64,000 nucleotides of DNA from Microbacterium maritypicum (GCF_041529975.1 NZ_CP168030.1:186001-250000), one strand, 5' to 3'. Shown: positions 50,229-59,154, counted from the first letter of the stretch. The notes: a model not told the origin generated them from the sequence alone. Made by a program: numbers and translations.

Positions 50229-51203
50229 ATGACTGCGCCCTTCATCCTCGTCAGTGACTGCGACCTGCCGGGAACCGTCATCGAGGACACCCTCCGGCAG
50301 GCCGGGCTGCGCGCAGAACGCGCCGCATCGGGCAGCCTCGACGACATCGCCGCCGCCGGCTCCGACGCCGAAGGGCTCGTCGTGCAGTGGGCGCAGATCA
50401 CCGGTGAGGTGATGGACCGGATGCCGAACCTGCGCATCATCAGCCGCGTGGGCATCGGCTACGACATGGTCGACGTCGAGGCGGCCACCGCCCGCGGGAT
50501 CGCCGTCGCGAACACCCCGAGCTACTGCATCGAAGAGGTCGCCGCGCACACCATCGCGATGATCATGACGCAGGCCCGCGGCCTCCCCGCCTACGATCGC
50601 GCCGTGCGCGCCGGCACCTGGAAGGCCGTCGATGCCCGCCCGCTCGCCGTGCGCCCCTCGGCCACCACCGTCTCGGTGCTCGGCTTCGGTCGCATCGGGT
50701 CGATGGTCGCCCGCGGATGCCGAGCGCTGGGTTTCCGGGTGCTCGTCGCCGACCCCTACGCCCCCGCCGACGCCGTGCGCGATGCCGGGTGCGAGCCTGT
50801 CGAGATCCCGGATGCCGTGGCCCAGGCCGACATCCTCACCCTCCATGTGCCGCTCACCGACGAGACCCGGCACCTGGTCGATGCCGCGGCCATCGCGACG
50901 ATGAAGCCCGGCGCTGTCGTGGTGAACACGTGCCGCGGCCCGCTCATCGACGAGGATGCGCTCGCCGCCTCGCTGCGTGACGGGCATCTGGGCGCCGCCG
51001 CCCTCGACGTGTTCGCCGGGGAGCCCCTCGCCGCCGACTCCCCGCTGCGCGACCTCGAACAGGTGCTCCTGACCCCGCACGCCGCCTGGTTCTCGCCCGA
51101 GGCCCTGGCGGATCTGCCCGTGCACGCGGCCGAGAACATCATCCGGTATCTCGCCGGTGACTCCGTGCCGATCGTCAACCCGACCTACGCCGCCGCGCGC
51201 TGA
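50229..51203 (+). CDS. D-2-hydroxyacid dehydrogenase (phosphoglycerate dehydrogenase-like)
   Basis: 324 residues from ATG 50229, whose upstream region is the operator (so the longer frame from 50172 is unlikely). Canonical family: IISRVGIGYDMVD near 72, VSVLGFGRIGSMVARGC near 146-162 with G-x-G-x-x-G, catalytic Arg in VNTCRGPLIDEDAL near 238, Glu in FAGEPL near 263, His in LLTPHAAWFSPEAL near 284. In a sugar-acid pathway it could reduce glyoxylate, hydroxypyruvate or a 2-keto acid. Followed after 13 bases by the FAH-family gene. Confidence 0.82.
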   Translation: MTAPFILVSDCDLPGTVIEDTLRQAGLRAERAASGSLDDIAAAGSDAEGLVVQWAQITGEVMDRMPNLRIISRVGIGYDMVDVEAATARGIAVANTPSYCIEEVAAHTIAMIMTQARGLPAYDRAVRAGTWKAVDARPLAVRPSATTVSVLGFGRIGSMVARGCRALGFRVLVADPYAPADAVRDAGCEPVEIPDAVAQADILTLHVPLTDETRHLVDAAAIATMKPGAVVVNTCRGPLIDEDALAASLRDGHLGAAALDVFAGEPLAADSPLRDLEQVLLTPHAAWFSPEALADLPVHAAENIIRYLAGDSVPIVNPTYAAAR

Positions 51204-51216
51204 CCGAAGGATCATC

Positions 51217-52071
51217 ATGGAACTGCTGCGACTGGGCCCGGTCGGCCACGAACGCCCGTACGTCCGCGAGGGCGGCGTCGTCTACGACCTGGCACCCCTC
51301 ACCGCCGACATCGACGGCGCCTTCCTCGCGTCCGACGGCATCGCCCGGGTGCGCGCGGCACTGAGCGGCGGCGAGCTGTCCACGGCCGACGTCGACGGAC
51401 TGCGCATCGGCGCCCCGGTCGCGCGTCCGACCGCGGTGGTCTGCATCGGTCAGAACTACGCCGCGCACGCGGCCGAGTCGGGGTCGCTGCCGCCCGAGCA
51501 TCCGGTGATCTTCTTCAAGCATCCGAACACCGTCGTCGGCCCGGACGACGTCGTGCTGCTGCCGCCGGGCGCCGAGAAGGTCGACTGGGAGGTCGAGCTG
51601 GCGATCGTGATCGGCAAGACCGCCCGCTACCTGTCGTCGCCGGAGGCCGCGCGCGAGGTGATCGCCGGGTACACGATCTCTAACGACGTGTCGGAGCGGG
51701 CGTACCAGCTCGACGTGTCGGGTGGACAGTGGTCGAAGGGCAAGTGCTCCGAGACGTTCAACCCGCTCGGGCCCGCGCTCGTGCCCGCCGACGAGGTCGA
51801 CCCGCAGGCGCTGCGGCTGCGCTCCTTCGTGAACGGCGAACCGCGTCAGGACTCCTCGACAGCCGACATGATCTTCCCCGTGCTGCAGATCGTGCACGAG
51901 TTGAGCCAGTACCTGGTGCTCGAGCCGGGCGACGTGATCAACACCGGAACTCCGCAGGGCGTCGCGCTCTCCGGACGCTTCCCGTACCTGCAGGACGGCG
52001 ACGAGATGACGATCGAGATCGAAGGTCTCGGCCGACAGCACCAGCGCACCGAGCGGGTGCACCTGGGCTGA
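51217..52071 (+). CDS. fumarylacetoacetate hydrolase-family enzyme
   Basis: 284 residues from ATG 51217 (GAAGGA upstream). FAH fold: VCIGQNYAAHAAE near 76, PVIFFKHPNTVVGP near 95, VDWEVELAIVIGK near 122-134 with metal ligands Glu-x-Glu, and GYTISNDVSERAYQ near 153 with the Asp ligand. The C-terminal VLEPGDVINTGTPQGVALS near 235 is diagnostic. These enzymes hydrolyse C-C bonds of acylpyruvates. In L-fucose and L-rhamnose diketo-hydrolase pathways they cleave a 2,4-diketo-3-deoxy aldonate to pyruvate and a hydroxyacid, which fits the other genes under TGCTATAGCA control. Confidence 0.83.
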   Translation: MELLRLGPVGHERPYVREGGVVYDLAPLTADIDGAFLASDGIARVRAALSGGELSTADVDGLRIGAPVARPTAVVCIGQNYAAHAAESGSLPPEHPVIFFKHPNTVVGPDDVVLLPPGAEKVDWEVELAIVIGKTARYLSSPEAAREVIAGYTISNDVSERAYQLDVSGGQWSKGKCSETFNPLGPALVPADEVDPQALRLRSFVNGEPRQDSSTADMIFPVLQIVHELSQYLVLEPGDVINTGTPQGVALSGRFPYLQDGDEMTIEIEGLGRQHQRTERVHLG

Positions 52072-52104
52072 CACGCCCTCTCGCGCCCGGCGGCCTGTGT
52101 CCGG

Positions 52105-52136
52105 GGCACGGTTCCTTTTGCTGAGTGCACCGTGCC
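52105..52136. terminator. hairpin after the FAH-family gene
   Basis: GGCACGGT (52105-52112) pairs with ACCGTGCC (52129-52136) around a 16-base loop containing a short TTTT. It begins 33 bases after the stop. A terminator for this operon is likely, though the T-run is in the loop. Confidence 0.5.
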
Positions 52137-52241
52137 TCGGGCAGAGGCCGTCGGTCGTCTCCACCGTCGCATTCACTCTGGACTCATTCCTTCACCCGAA
52201 GCTACGTTCCGTCTCAGACGCGACGATGCGGAGGAAGATTC

Positions 52242-54689
52242 ATGGTTCAGCTCACGCGACGCACCCTTCTTCGGGTGTCCACAGGCATTGCGGCACTCAC
52301 GCTCGCAGAGTCGATCTTCTCGGTGCTCCCCGAGCCGTGGGCGGGCACGACGACGATCGACCCGGCGCTGCGGGCGCGATGGGCGGACATCATCACCGGT
52401 CGCCACCAGGTCGTCTCTTCCGATGCGAGGTTCGCGACGGCGCTTTCGGCGCTGGACGCCCGTGTCACCGGGTGGCGAGCGATGCTCGATCCCACCGCGG
52501 CGTCGGTGTTCACCGATCTGCCGGTGACGGGCGTGAATCCCGATGCTCAGGGCGTGCGCACCGCGCAGAAGATCCGCCAGTCGTACACGCGGCTGCTCGA
52601 CTTCGCCGTGGCATGGGCGACCCCGGGCTCGATTCATCATGCCGATTCGACCCTGGTCGCGCAGATCTCCTCGGGTCTCGGCTCACTCACTGCGGCGGGA
52701 TTCGCGTCCGGCACCGCGATGGCCGCCGCGGACAACTGGTGGGATTGGCAGATCGGATCGCCCCGCGCTCTCGCGAGCGTCCTCGTGCTCGTCGGCGACG
52801 AGCTGCCGTCCGCCCAGGTCGCTGCGGGGTGTGCGGCGATCGACCACTTCGTGCCGGACCCGTGGTTCCTCGATCCGCTGAAGGGGCTTCCCGTGAAGGA
52901 ATCGACCGGGGCGAACCGGATGGACATGTGCCAGACGGTCATCGTCCGTGCTCTTCTGGACGGAGACGTCCCGAGGCTCGAGAGAGCGCGCGCGGGATTG
53001 GCGCCGGTGTGGGCGACCGTCCTGGAGGGAGACGGCTTCCACGCCGACGGCTCGATGATCCAGCATGCGAGCGTCCCGTACACGGGCTCGTACGGGATCG
53101 AGCTCCTGCTCGCGGCGTCGCGTCTGTTCGCACTCCTCGAACTCGGAGCAGCCGGACCGGAGTACGAGGCATTCTTCGCCCTGGTCGGGAAGAGCTACCT
53201 GCCGGTCGTCTACCGCGGCAGGGTCATGGACCACGTGCGGGGCCGCGCTGTCGCCCGCCCGCTCGCCCGTAGTCAGGATGCCGGTTTCCAGGCGGTGGAG
53301 GGGCTGCTCCTGCTCGCAGAAGCCGCTCCTGCACCGGTGGCGACGCAGATCCGCGGGCGCGTGCGCTCCTGGGTGGACGAGGACTCCACCGGGCGGATCT
53401 TCGAGACGGGGTCGGTGGCGAGGACGGGCCTGGTCGTCGCGCTGACGAACAGCGCGGTGGCCGCTCTCCCCGAACCATCCGCCGGTGCGACCGTCTTCAA
53501 CGCGATGGCTCGGTGCATCGTGCGCAACGCGGACCACGCGATCGCGATCTCGGCATCGAGTGCGACGATCGCCTGGTACGAATGCAGCACGTTGGAGAAC
53601 ATCCGCGGCTACCATTCCGGCAGCGGCATGACGTACGTGTACGACGCCGACACCTCCCACTACGACGACGAGTTCTGGCCGACCGTCGACCGCTATCGGC
53701 TGCCGGGCACGACCGTGGAGCAGCTCGCTCTCCCGGATCGGATCGGCGGCACATCCGGCAAGGGGCGTCCGCCGGGGGAATGGACGGGCGGATCGTCCGT
53801 GATGTCGGACTCCCCTGACGCGGCGACGGTCTTCGCGCAGGATCTCCATGCGCCGCACGATCGGGCGGGGACGGGGGGAGCGTTCCGTGGCAGCGACATG
53901 CACGCCCGCAAGGCCTGGTTCCTCCAGGACGGCGTCCTCGTCGCCCTGGGCGCTGACATCTCCTCCACCACCGGGGGCATCGTCGAGACCGTCGTCGAGA
54001 ACCGGAATCTCCACGCCGCGGGAGCGGCGACACTGCGCGTCGACGGTGTCGTCCGCATCGCGACCCTGCCGAGCTCGCGCACGGAGAACGCGACCGGCCC
54101 GCTGAGCGTCCACATCGACGGTGTCGGCGGGTACTTCTTCCCGGTCGGTGGCAGCGTGAAGATGAAGCGCGAGGAACGCGCGGGCTCCTGGGCCGACATC
54201 AACACCACGGCCGGCATCGACGCGACTCCGCATGCACGCCGATACCTCACCCTGTGGCTCTGGCATGGCCAGAACTTCTCCGGGCGGTCGTATCAGTACG
54301 CGGTGCTGCCCGGAGCGTCCCTCGCCGAGACGCAGGCGTTCGCAGCAGCACCGAACTTCGCGGTGCTCGCGAACTCCGCCGAGTGCCAGGCGCTGCGGTT
54401 CGACGTGCGCGAGACGCGTCTGTTCACGTTCTGGCGGGCGGTGACCGTGGACGGGGTGACGGCGAGTGCGCCGTGCACCGTCGCCGTCAGCACCCGTGCC
54501 GATGGTGCGGTGATCATCGCGATCGATGAGCACGCGGGATCCGTGACGGCGCTGAGCGTGACGTTCGATGGCCTCGGAATCCCGTCGAGCTCGTCCTGCG
54601 CGGGCGGGTCCGTGGCGATCGTGGGCTCCCGCGTGGCGGTGACCCTCGCCTCCGGGGCGCGCCAGGCGGAGTGCGAACTCCACTTCTGA
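52242..54689 (+). CDS. family 8 polysaccharide lyase (hyaluronate/xanthan lyase-like), Tat-exported
   Basis: 815 residues from ATG 52242, preceded by GGAGGAAG. Tat signal LTRRTLLRVSTGIAALTL. The (alpha/alpha) toroid has NWWDWQIGSPR near 165. The catalytic set is Asn225 (GANRMDM), His275 (MIQHAS) and Tyr284 (PYTGSYG). Spacings of 50 and 9 residues equal those of Asn349/His399/Tyr408 in pneumococcal hyaluronate lyase as I recall them. RGRAVAR near 333-339 supplies the Arg. C-terminal beta-sandwich domains follow from about 420. It cleaves uronic-acid-containing polysaccharide outside the cell by beta-elimination. Substrate could be hyaluronan, chondroitin, xanthan or another glycan. Confidence 0.88.
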   Translation: MVQLTRRTLLRVSTGIAALTLAESIFSVLPEPWAGTTTIDPALRARWADIITGRHQVVSSDARFATALSALDARVTGWRAMLDPTAASVFTDLPVTGVNPDAQGVRTAQKIRQSYTRLLDFAVAWATPGSIHHADSTLVAQISSGLGSLTAAGFASGTAMAAADNWWDWQIGSPRALASVLVLVGDELPSAQVAAGCAAIDHFVPDPWFLDPLKGLPVKESTGANRMDMCQTVIVRALLDGDVPRLERARAGLAPVWATVLEGDGFHADGSMIQHASVPYTGSYGIELLLAASRLFALLELGAAGPEYEAFFALVGKSYLPVVYRGRVMDHVRGRAVARPLARSQDAGFQAVEGLLLLAEAAPAPVATQIRGRVRSWVDEDSTGRIFETGSVARTGLVVALTNSAVAALPEPSAGATVFNAMARCIVRNADHAIAISASSATIAWYECSTLENIRGYHSGSGMTYVYDADTSHYDDEFWPTVDRYRLPGTTVEQLALPDRIGGTSGKGRPPGEWTGGSSVMSDSPDAATVFAQDLHAPHDRAGTGGAFRGSDMHARKAWFLQDGVLVALGADISSTTGGIVETVVENRNLHAAGAATLRVDGVVRIATLPSSRTENATGPLSVHIDGVGGYFFPVGGSVKMKREERAGSWADINTTAGIDATPHARRYLTLWLWHGQNFSGRSYQYAVLPGASLAETQAFAAAPNFAVLANSAECQALRFDVRETRLFTFWRAVTVDGVTASAPCTVAVSTRADGAVIIAIDEHAGSVTALSVTFDGLGIPSSSSCAGGSVAIVGSRVAVTLASGARQAECELHF

Positions 54690-54692
54690 GAC

Positions 54693-54719
54693 CGCCCGCC
54701 CCTCCCCGCTTCGCGGGCG
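54693..54719. terminator. weak hairpin after the lyase gene
   Basis: CGCCCGC (54693-54699) pairs with GCGGGCG (54713-54719), with a C-rich loop. It is directly behind the lyase stop. No T-run. Confidence 0.35.
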
Positions 54720-54766
54720 TCACCCCGCGGTCGCGCGCTCTCCGGCGCGCCCGCGTGATCGGCCGA

Positions 54767-54818
54767 GAATCAATCGGAATTCATGCTTGATTCATTCTTC
54801 TGAGGGCCCGTTGAATCA
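54767..54818. promoter_or_regulatory. candidate operator upstream of the second CUT1 operon (GAATCAA repeats)
   Basis: GAATCAA (54767-54773) and its exact inverse TTGATTC (54787-54793) are separated by 13 bases, and TTGAATCA recurs at 54811-54818. All lie 55-110 bases before the binding-protein start. They are the best candidate sites for the GntR/LacI-type regulator at the end of the operon. The ribosome-binding site AAAGGAG is at 54860-54866. Confidence 0.45.
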
Positions 54819-54873
54819 GAGAACACCGCGCATCCCGAGCGGATCCTGAAGCTACGTCACAAAGGAGTACGTA

Positions 54874-56190
54874 ATGAATTTGAGTTCGAATCGCGCTCGC
54901 CGCCGCGTTGCGGCCGCGGCAGGAGCGCTGCTCGTCACCACTCTCGTGACGGCCGGCTGCGGCACACAGATCCGTGGGGGCGACGATGACGACACGAAGG
55001 CGACTCTCACCTACTGGTCGGCGTGGAACGTCGGCGAGGCGCAGCAGGAGATCTTCGAAACCGTACGCACCGCCTTCACGGAGGAGACCGGCATCGACGT
55101 CGAGGTCGAGTACCTCGGTCGCCAGGTCACGCAGAACCTGATCAACGCTCTCGGCAACGGGACCGGGCCCGACCTCTTCGACGCGGGAAGCCGGAACATC
55201 CTCGATTACGAGGGTCGGGGCTTCCTGGCCGACCTCGACGAGCTGATGGAGACGGACATCCCCGGCGAGGACATCTCGGTGGGAGAGAGCTTCACGGACG
55301 CCGTCCGAGAGGCGGCATCGGGCGAGGAGGGCGTCGGGATCCTGCCGACCTACGTCAATTCCTCGGCGATCTGGTTCGACGCGTCGCAGTTCCCCGAACT
55401 CGAGAGCGACCCGCCCCAGGAGTGGGACGACTTCATCGCCCTCCTGGACGCGCAGAAGGCAGAAGGCCTCACCCCCCTGGGCGCGGACGGCACGGTGCCC
55501 AGCTACAACGTGTTCTGGCTCTATCAGCTGCTCGTGCAGGCCGAAGGGCCGGGAGCGCTCCGCTCGCTCGCGGAGGCACCGGAGAACTGGGATCAGCCGT
55601 ACGTCCTCGAGGCTGCGCAGCGCGTCCAGCAGATCGTCGACGGCGGCTACCTGCAGGACGACTACATGGGCACGAAGTACCCGGATGCGCAGAATCAGTG
55701 GGCGCAGGGAGCGCACTCCTTCATGCTGGGCGGGTCGTACATGGAAGGGGAGACGCGAGACCAGCAGAAGGACGGCTTCACGGCTCGGACGTTCATGTTC
55801 CCGGCCGTTCCGGGCGGCACACCGACGGTCGAGGTGACCGCGAGCGGGCTCGCGATCAATGCCGACAGCAAGAACATGGACGCGGCGAACCAGTTCCTCG
55901 CCTTCGCCGCTCAGGAGAAGTTCCAGAAGCTGTACGCTTCCGATGCCGGGTTCATCGCGGCGCGCTCGGGCGTGGAGCAGCCGGAGACGCTGCGTGGGCT
56001 GGTCGAGCAGATCGAGAATGCCGACTCCGTCACCCAGTCGCATGATCTCGCCGCAGCGCTCCACCCGTCGTGGTGGAACGACATCCTGCTGCCTCTGGAC
56101 GACGCCCTCTTCTCGGGCACCATCACCGCGGAGGAGTTCGTCGCACGCGGCAAGGAACAGACCGCCGCGTATCTCGCCGCCAACGGCTGA
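54874..56190 (+). CDS. CUT1 carbohydrate ABC transporter, substrate-binding lipoprotein
   Basis: 438 residues with a type II signal (MNLSSNRARRRVA, core, VTAGC lipobox, Cys about residue 29). Mature domain: ATLTYWSAWNVGEAQQEIFE, GNGTGPDLFDAGSRNIL, PQEWDDFIALLDAQK, FMLGGSYMEGE, ASGLAINADSKNMDAANQFL. It is family 1 solute-binding. It likely captures the unsaturated oligosaccharides released by the adjacent lyase and passes them to the two permeases. Start ATG 54874 has AAAGGAGTACGTA upstream. Confidence 0.88.
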   Translation: MNLSSNRARRRVAAAAGALLVTTLVTAGCGTQIRGGDDDDTKATLTYWSAWNVGEAQQEIFETVRTAFTEETGIDVEVEYLGRQVTQNLINALGNGTGPDLFDAGSRNILDYEGRGFLADLDELMETDIPGEDISVGESFTDAVREAASGEEGVGILPTYVNSSAIWFDASQFPELESDPPQEWDDFIALLDAQKAEGLTPLGADGTVPSYNVFWLYQLLVQAEGPGALRSLAEAPENWDQPYVLEAAQRVQQIVDGGYLQDDYMGTKYPDAQNQWAQGAHSFMLGGSYMEGETRDQQKDGFTARTFMFPAVPGGTPTVEVTASGLAINADSKNMDAANQFLAFAAQEKFQKLYASDAGFIAARSGVEQPETLRGLVEQIENADSVTQSHDLAAALHPSWWNDILLPLDDALFSGTITAEEFVARGKEQTAAYLAANG

Positions 56191-56204
56191 TCGGCAGGCT
56201 CCCC

Positions 56205-57146
56205 ATGGCGACCCCTCTCCTCCTCCACCGCCGCGCCGATCGGCAGGCATCGACCGACGCCACCGGTGTCGATCGGCTCGCGCTGCCCTTCCTCGTCCCC
56301 GCGGTGGCGATGATGACCATCACACTCGTGATTCCATCGGTGTTCACGGCCGTGATCTCGCTGACCTCGTGGTCGGGACCGGGAGACGAGGTCGTCTGGG
56401 TGGGCCTGCGCAACTACATCGGACTGTGGGCGTCGGACGCGTTCCGCTCGTCGTTCGTGAACACGGCGGTGCTGCTGATCGTCGGCGGCATCCTCGTGTT
56501 CACGGTGGTCTTCGCCTCACTGATCGCGCTACGCGGCATGCGGGGCGGGGCGTTCATCCGGTCCGTCGTGTTCGTGCCGGTGATCATCTCGCCGATCGCG
56601 ATCGGTGTGGCGTTCGGCTTCCTCCTGAATCCGAACGGCGGCTTCAACCAGATCCTCGAAGCACTCTCGCTCGATGCCCTGCGCAGAGCCTGGCTGTCAC
56701 CGGACGTCGTGTTCCAGGTGATCATCGTCGGTCTCGTGTGGAGCGTCAGCGGGTACTACCTCGCGATCGTCGCGACGGGCGTCGATCAGATCCCCGCGCA
56801 CCTGTATGAGGAAGCGGAACTTGCGGGAGCGACTCGCACGCAGCAGTTCCGGATGATCACCATCCCGCTGAGCTGGGAGTCGCTCTCGGTCGCGATCGTG
56901 CTGTGGATCATCAGCAGCATGAAGACGTTCGAGATCGTGATCGCATTCGTCGGATCCCAGGGCGTGCCGCCCATCCAGGCGCGCACCGCGTCTGTGCAGC
57001 AGTACCTCGCGACGACCGGTGGTCCGGACGGAAGCCCGCAGCTCGCCTACGCGTCGGCGATCGGCATGGTGCTCTTCCTGCTCACCTCGGTCCTGGTGAT
57101 GCTCGTGCGGAGACTTCTGAAGAGAGACAAGGTGGAACTGTCATGA
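56205..57146 (+). CDS. CUT1 sugar ABC transporter permease (MalF-like)
   Basis: 313 residues from ATG 56205, 14 bases after the binding-protein stop. Six helices, starting with LALPFLVPAVAMMTITLVIP near 27. The EAA loop is YEEAELAGATRTQQFRMITIP near 200-220. Overlaps the next gene by four bases. Pairs with the MalG-like permease. Confidence 0.87.
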   Translation: MATPLLLHRRADRQASTDATGVDRLALPFLVPAVAMMTITLVIPSVFTAVISLTSWSGPGDEVVWVGLRNYIGLWASDAFRSSFVNTAVLLIVGGILVFTVVFASLIALRGMRGGAFIRSVVFVPVIISPIAIGVAFGFLLNPNGGFNQILEALSLDALRRAWLSPDVVFQVIIVGLVWSVSGYYLAIVATGVDQIPAHLYEEAELAGATRTQQFRMITIPLSWESLSVAIVLWIISSMKTFEIVIAFVGSQGVPPIQARTASVQQYLATTGGPDGSPQLAYASAIGMVLFLLTSVLVMLVRRLLKRDKVELS

Positions 57147-58108
57147 CGACCATGACCAGCCCCCCTCGCGCCCCCGAGGAGGCGAAGCAGCCGGTGCAGA
57201 CCGGCCGCCACCCCCGCCTCCGGCGTAGCGGGCACCGACGATGGACGGCTCCCATCGGCGACATCGTCATCCCCCGCGGCATCCAGGTCGCGCTGTGGGT
57301 GTGGGTGTCGTTCAACCTCCTGATGGCGGTGTGGGTGGGGATCACGTCCCTGAAGTCGGACAGCGAGATCTTCGCCACCCCCTTCGGTCTTCCCGCATCG
57401 CCGGAGTGGGAGAACTTCGTGAGCGCGTGGACGGTGTCCGGTTTCGGCGGCGTGACGCTCAACACCATCGTCATCGTGACGATCTCCGCCTCCCTGACGA
57501 TCGCGCTGGGAGCCCCCGCCGCATATGTGCTCGCCAGGAGTTCGCGACGATGGATCTCGGGCATCAACACCTATACGGCGCTGTGCGTGGCACTGCCGGT
57601 GCAGACGATCCTCGTACCGCTCTTCATCGCGAAGACGGAGGTGCATCAGTTCGCCGTCGAGATCCTCTTCGGCTGGTGGGATGACCGGATCACGCTCGTC
57701 TTCATCTACGTCGGCACTTCTCTCCCGTTCACGATCTTCCTGCTCACCGCCGCCTTCAGGGGGCTTCCGTCAGCGCTCCCCGAGGCTGCGGCGCTCGATG
57801 GGGCGTCGCCCGCGCGCACCTTCTGGAGCATCATGATGCCGGTCGCCTGGCCGGCGGTGAAAAGCGCGTTCGTCCTGAACTTCCTGCACATGTGGAACGA
57901 AGCGCTCCTCGTGCTGGTGCTGATCAACTCTCCGAGCGAGCAGACTCTGCCCGCTGCACTTCTCCGCTTGTACGGCACCATGCAGTACAACTCCAACTGG
58001 GGAGGCCTGTTCGCCGGAGTCGTGATCGTCATCTATCCGATGATCCTGCTGTATCTGTGGGTCGGTCGCCGCATCATGGAAGGGATGACCTCCGGTGCCG
58101 TCAAGTGA
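57143..58108 (+). CDS. CUT1 sugar ABC transporter permease (MalG-like)
   Basis: 321 residues from ATG 57143. A basic, Pro-rich N-terminus of about 45 residues precedes six helices. The EAA loop reads PEAAALDGASPARTFWSIMMP near 214-234, with the C-terminal RIMEGMTSGAVK. No ATPase is encoded in this locus either, so the system presumably uses a shared MsiK-type ATPase from elsewhere in the genome. The next gene starts inside its 3' end. Confidence 0.87.
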   Translation: MTTMTSPPRAPEEAKQPVQTGRHPRLRRSGHRRWTAPIGDIVIPRGIQVALWVWVSFNLLMAVWVGITSLKSDSEIFATPFGLPASPEWENFVSAWTVSGFGGVTLNTIVIVTISASLTIALGAPAAYVLARSSRRWISGINTYTALCVALPVQTILVPLFIAKTEVHQFAVEILFGWWDDRITLVFIYVGTSLPFTIFLLTAAFRGLPSALPEAAALDGASPARTFWSIMMPVAWPAVKSAFVLNFLHMWNEALLVLVLINSPSEQTLPAALLRLYGTMQYNSNWGGLFAGVVIVIYPMILLYLWVGRRIMEGMTSGAVK

Positions 58109-59120
58109 TCGTGGAGGTCGCGGACAGCTCCCGACCATCGTCATCAGCGCCGACGACGGAGACGCCGACAGACTGTTCCCTGCGAACGTGCTCGCGCCGT
58201 TGCGCGAGCACGGCCGGGTCGTGCACGTGGGTGGCGACTTGAGCGTGCTCGACGTGGAGGACAGGCGATCCGCCGAGGTGCTCCTGACCAGCTGGGGGAC
58301 GCACGAGATCTCTGCCGGCGTGCTCGACGGGTTCTCCTCGCTCGAGGCGATCATCCACACGGGGGGTTCGGTGAAGCGGCTCCTCACGGACGACGCGTGG
58401 GAGACGGGCGTGCGCGTCTCGACCCAGGTCGAGCGCAACGCGGAAGCGGTCGCCGAGTACGCGGCGGCGATGATCGTCGCGAGCCTGAAAGGCGTGTTCC
58501 GACTGCGTCGCGACTACGTCCGCGAAGGTGCGACGCTCGATCGGGGGCCGCGTCTCGACATGCTCGGGATCACGGCCAAGACCGTCGGCCTGGTGGGAGC
58601 GTCCCGCGTCGGGCGTGCGGTGGCGCGACTCATCGCACGACACGATCTGCAGGTGCTCGTCTACGACCCGTACGTCGATGCCGTCGAAGCGGATTCTCTG
58701 GGTGCCCGGCTGACGTCGTTGGAGACGCTCATGCGCGACAGCGACGTGGTGTCCCTGCACGCCCCGGCCACTCCGGGCACGCGCGGGATGATCACCCGTC
58801 GGCTGCTGGAGAGCATGAGCCCCGGTGCCACGCTCATCAACACCGCCCGCGGATCGATCGTCGACCAGGACGCCCTCATCGACGTGCTCCGCACCCGCGA
58901 CCTCTTCGCGATCCTCGATGTCACCGAACCCATGGTCCCCGCCGCCGACTCGGCGTTGTGGGCGCTGGAGAACGTCTTCCTGACGCCCCATCTCGCCGGT
59001 GCCACGGGGTCGGATCTCCAGCGGCTCGGCCGAGGAGCAGTCGACGAGGCGATTCGAGTGCTCACGGGCGAGGAGCTCGCGCACCGGGTGCGGGCCGAAG
59101 ACCTTTCGCGAATCGCGTGA
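58095..59120 (+). CDS. D-2-hydroxyacid dehydrogenase-like oxidoreductase
   Basis: 341 residues from GTG 58095, overlapping the permease end by 14 bases. LLTSWGTHEISAGVLDGF near 63 and AIIHTGGSVKRLL near 85 match the gene at 27238. The Rossmann loop is VGLVGASRVGRAVARLI near 158-174 (G-A-S-R-V-G-R, not G-x-G-x-x-G). Catalytic Arg in INTARGSIVDQDAL near 250, Glu in VTEP near 277 and His in FLTPHLAGATGSDL near 296 are kept. It probably handles a 2-keto acid from uronic acid breakdown. Same transcript as the transporter. Confidence 0.75.
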   Translation: MPSSDRGGRGQLPTIVISADDGDADRLFPANVLAPLREHGRVVHVGGDLSVLDVEDRRSAEVLLTSWGTHEISAGVLDGFSSLEAIIHTGGSVKRLLTDDAWETGVRVSTQVERNAEAVAEYAAAMIVASLKGVFRLRRDYVREGATLDRGPRLDMLGITAKTVGLVGASRVGRAVARLIARHDLQVLVYDPYVDAVEADSLGARLTSLETLMRDSDVVSLHAPATPGTRGMITRRLLESMSPGATLINTARGSIVDQDALIDVLRTRDLFAILDVTEPMVPAADSALWALENVFLTPHLAGATGSDLQRLGRGAVDEAIRVLTGEELAHRVRAEDLSRIA

Positions 59121-59154
59121 GCCCCGGGGAACCGGGAAGAACGGAAGAGGGATC

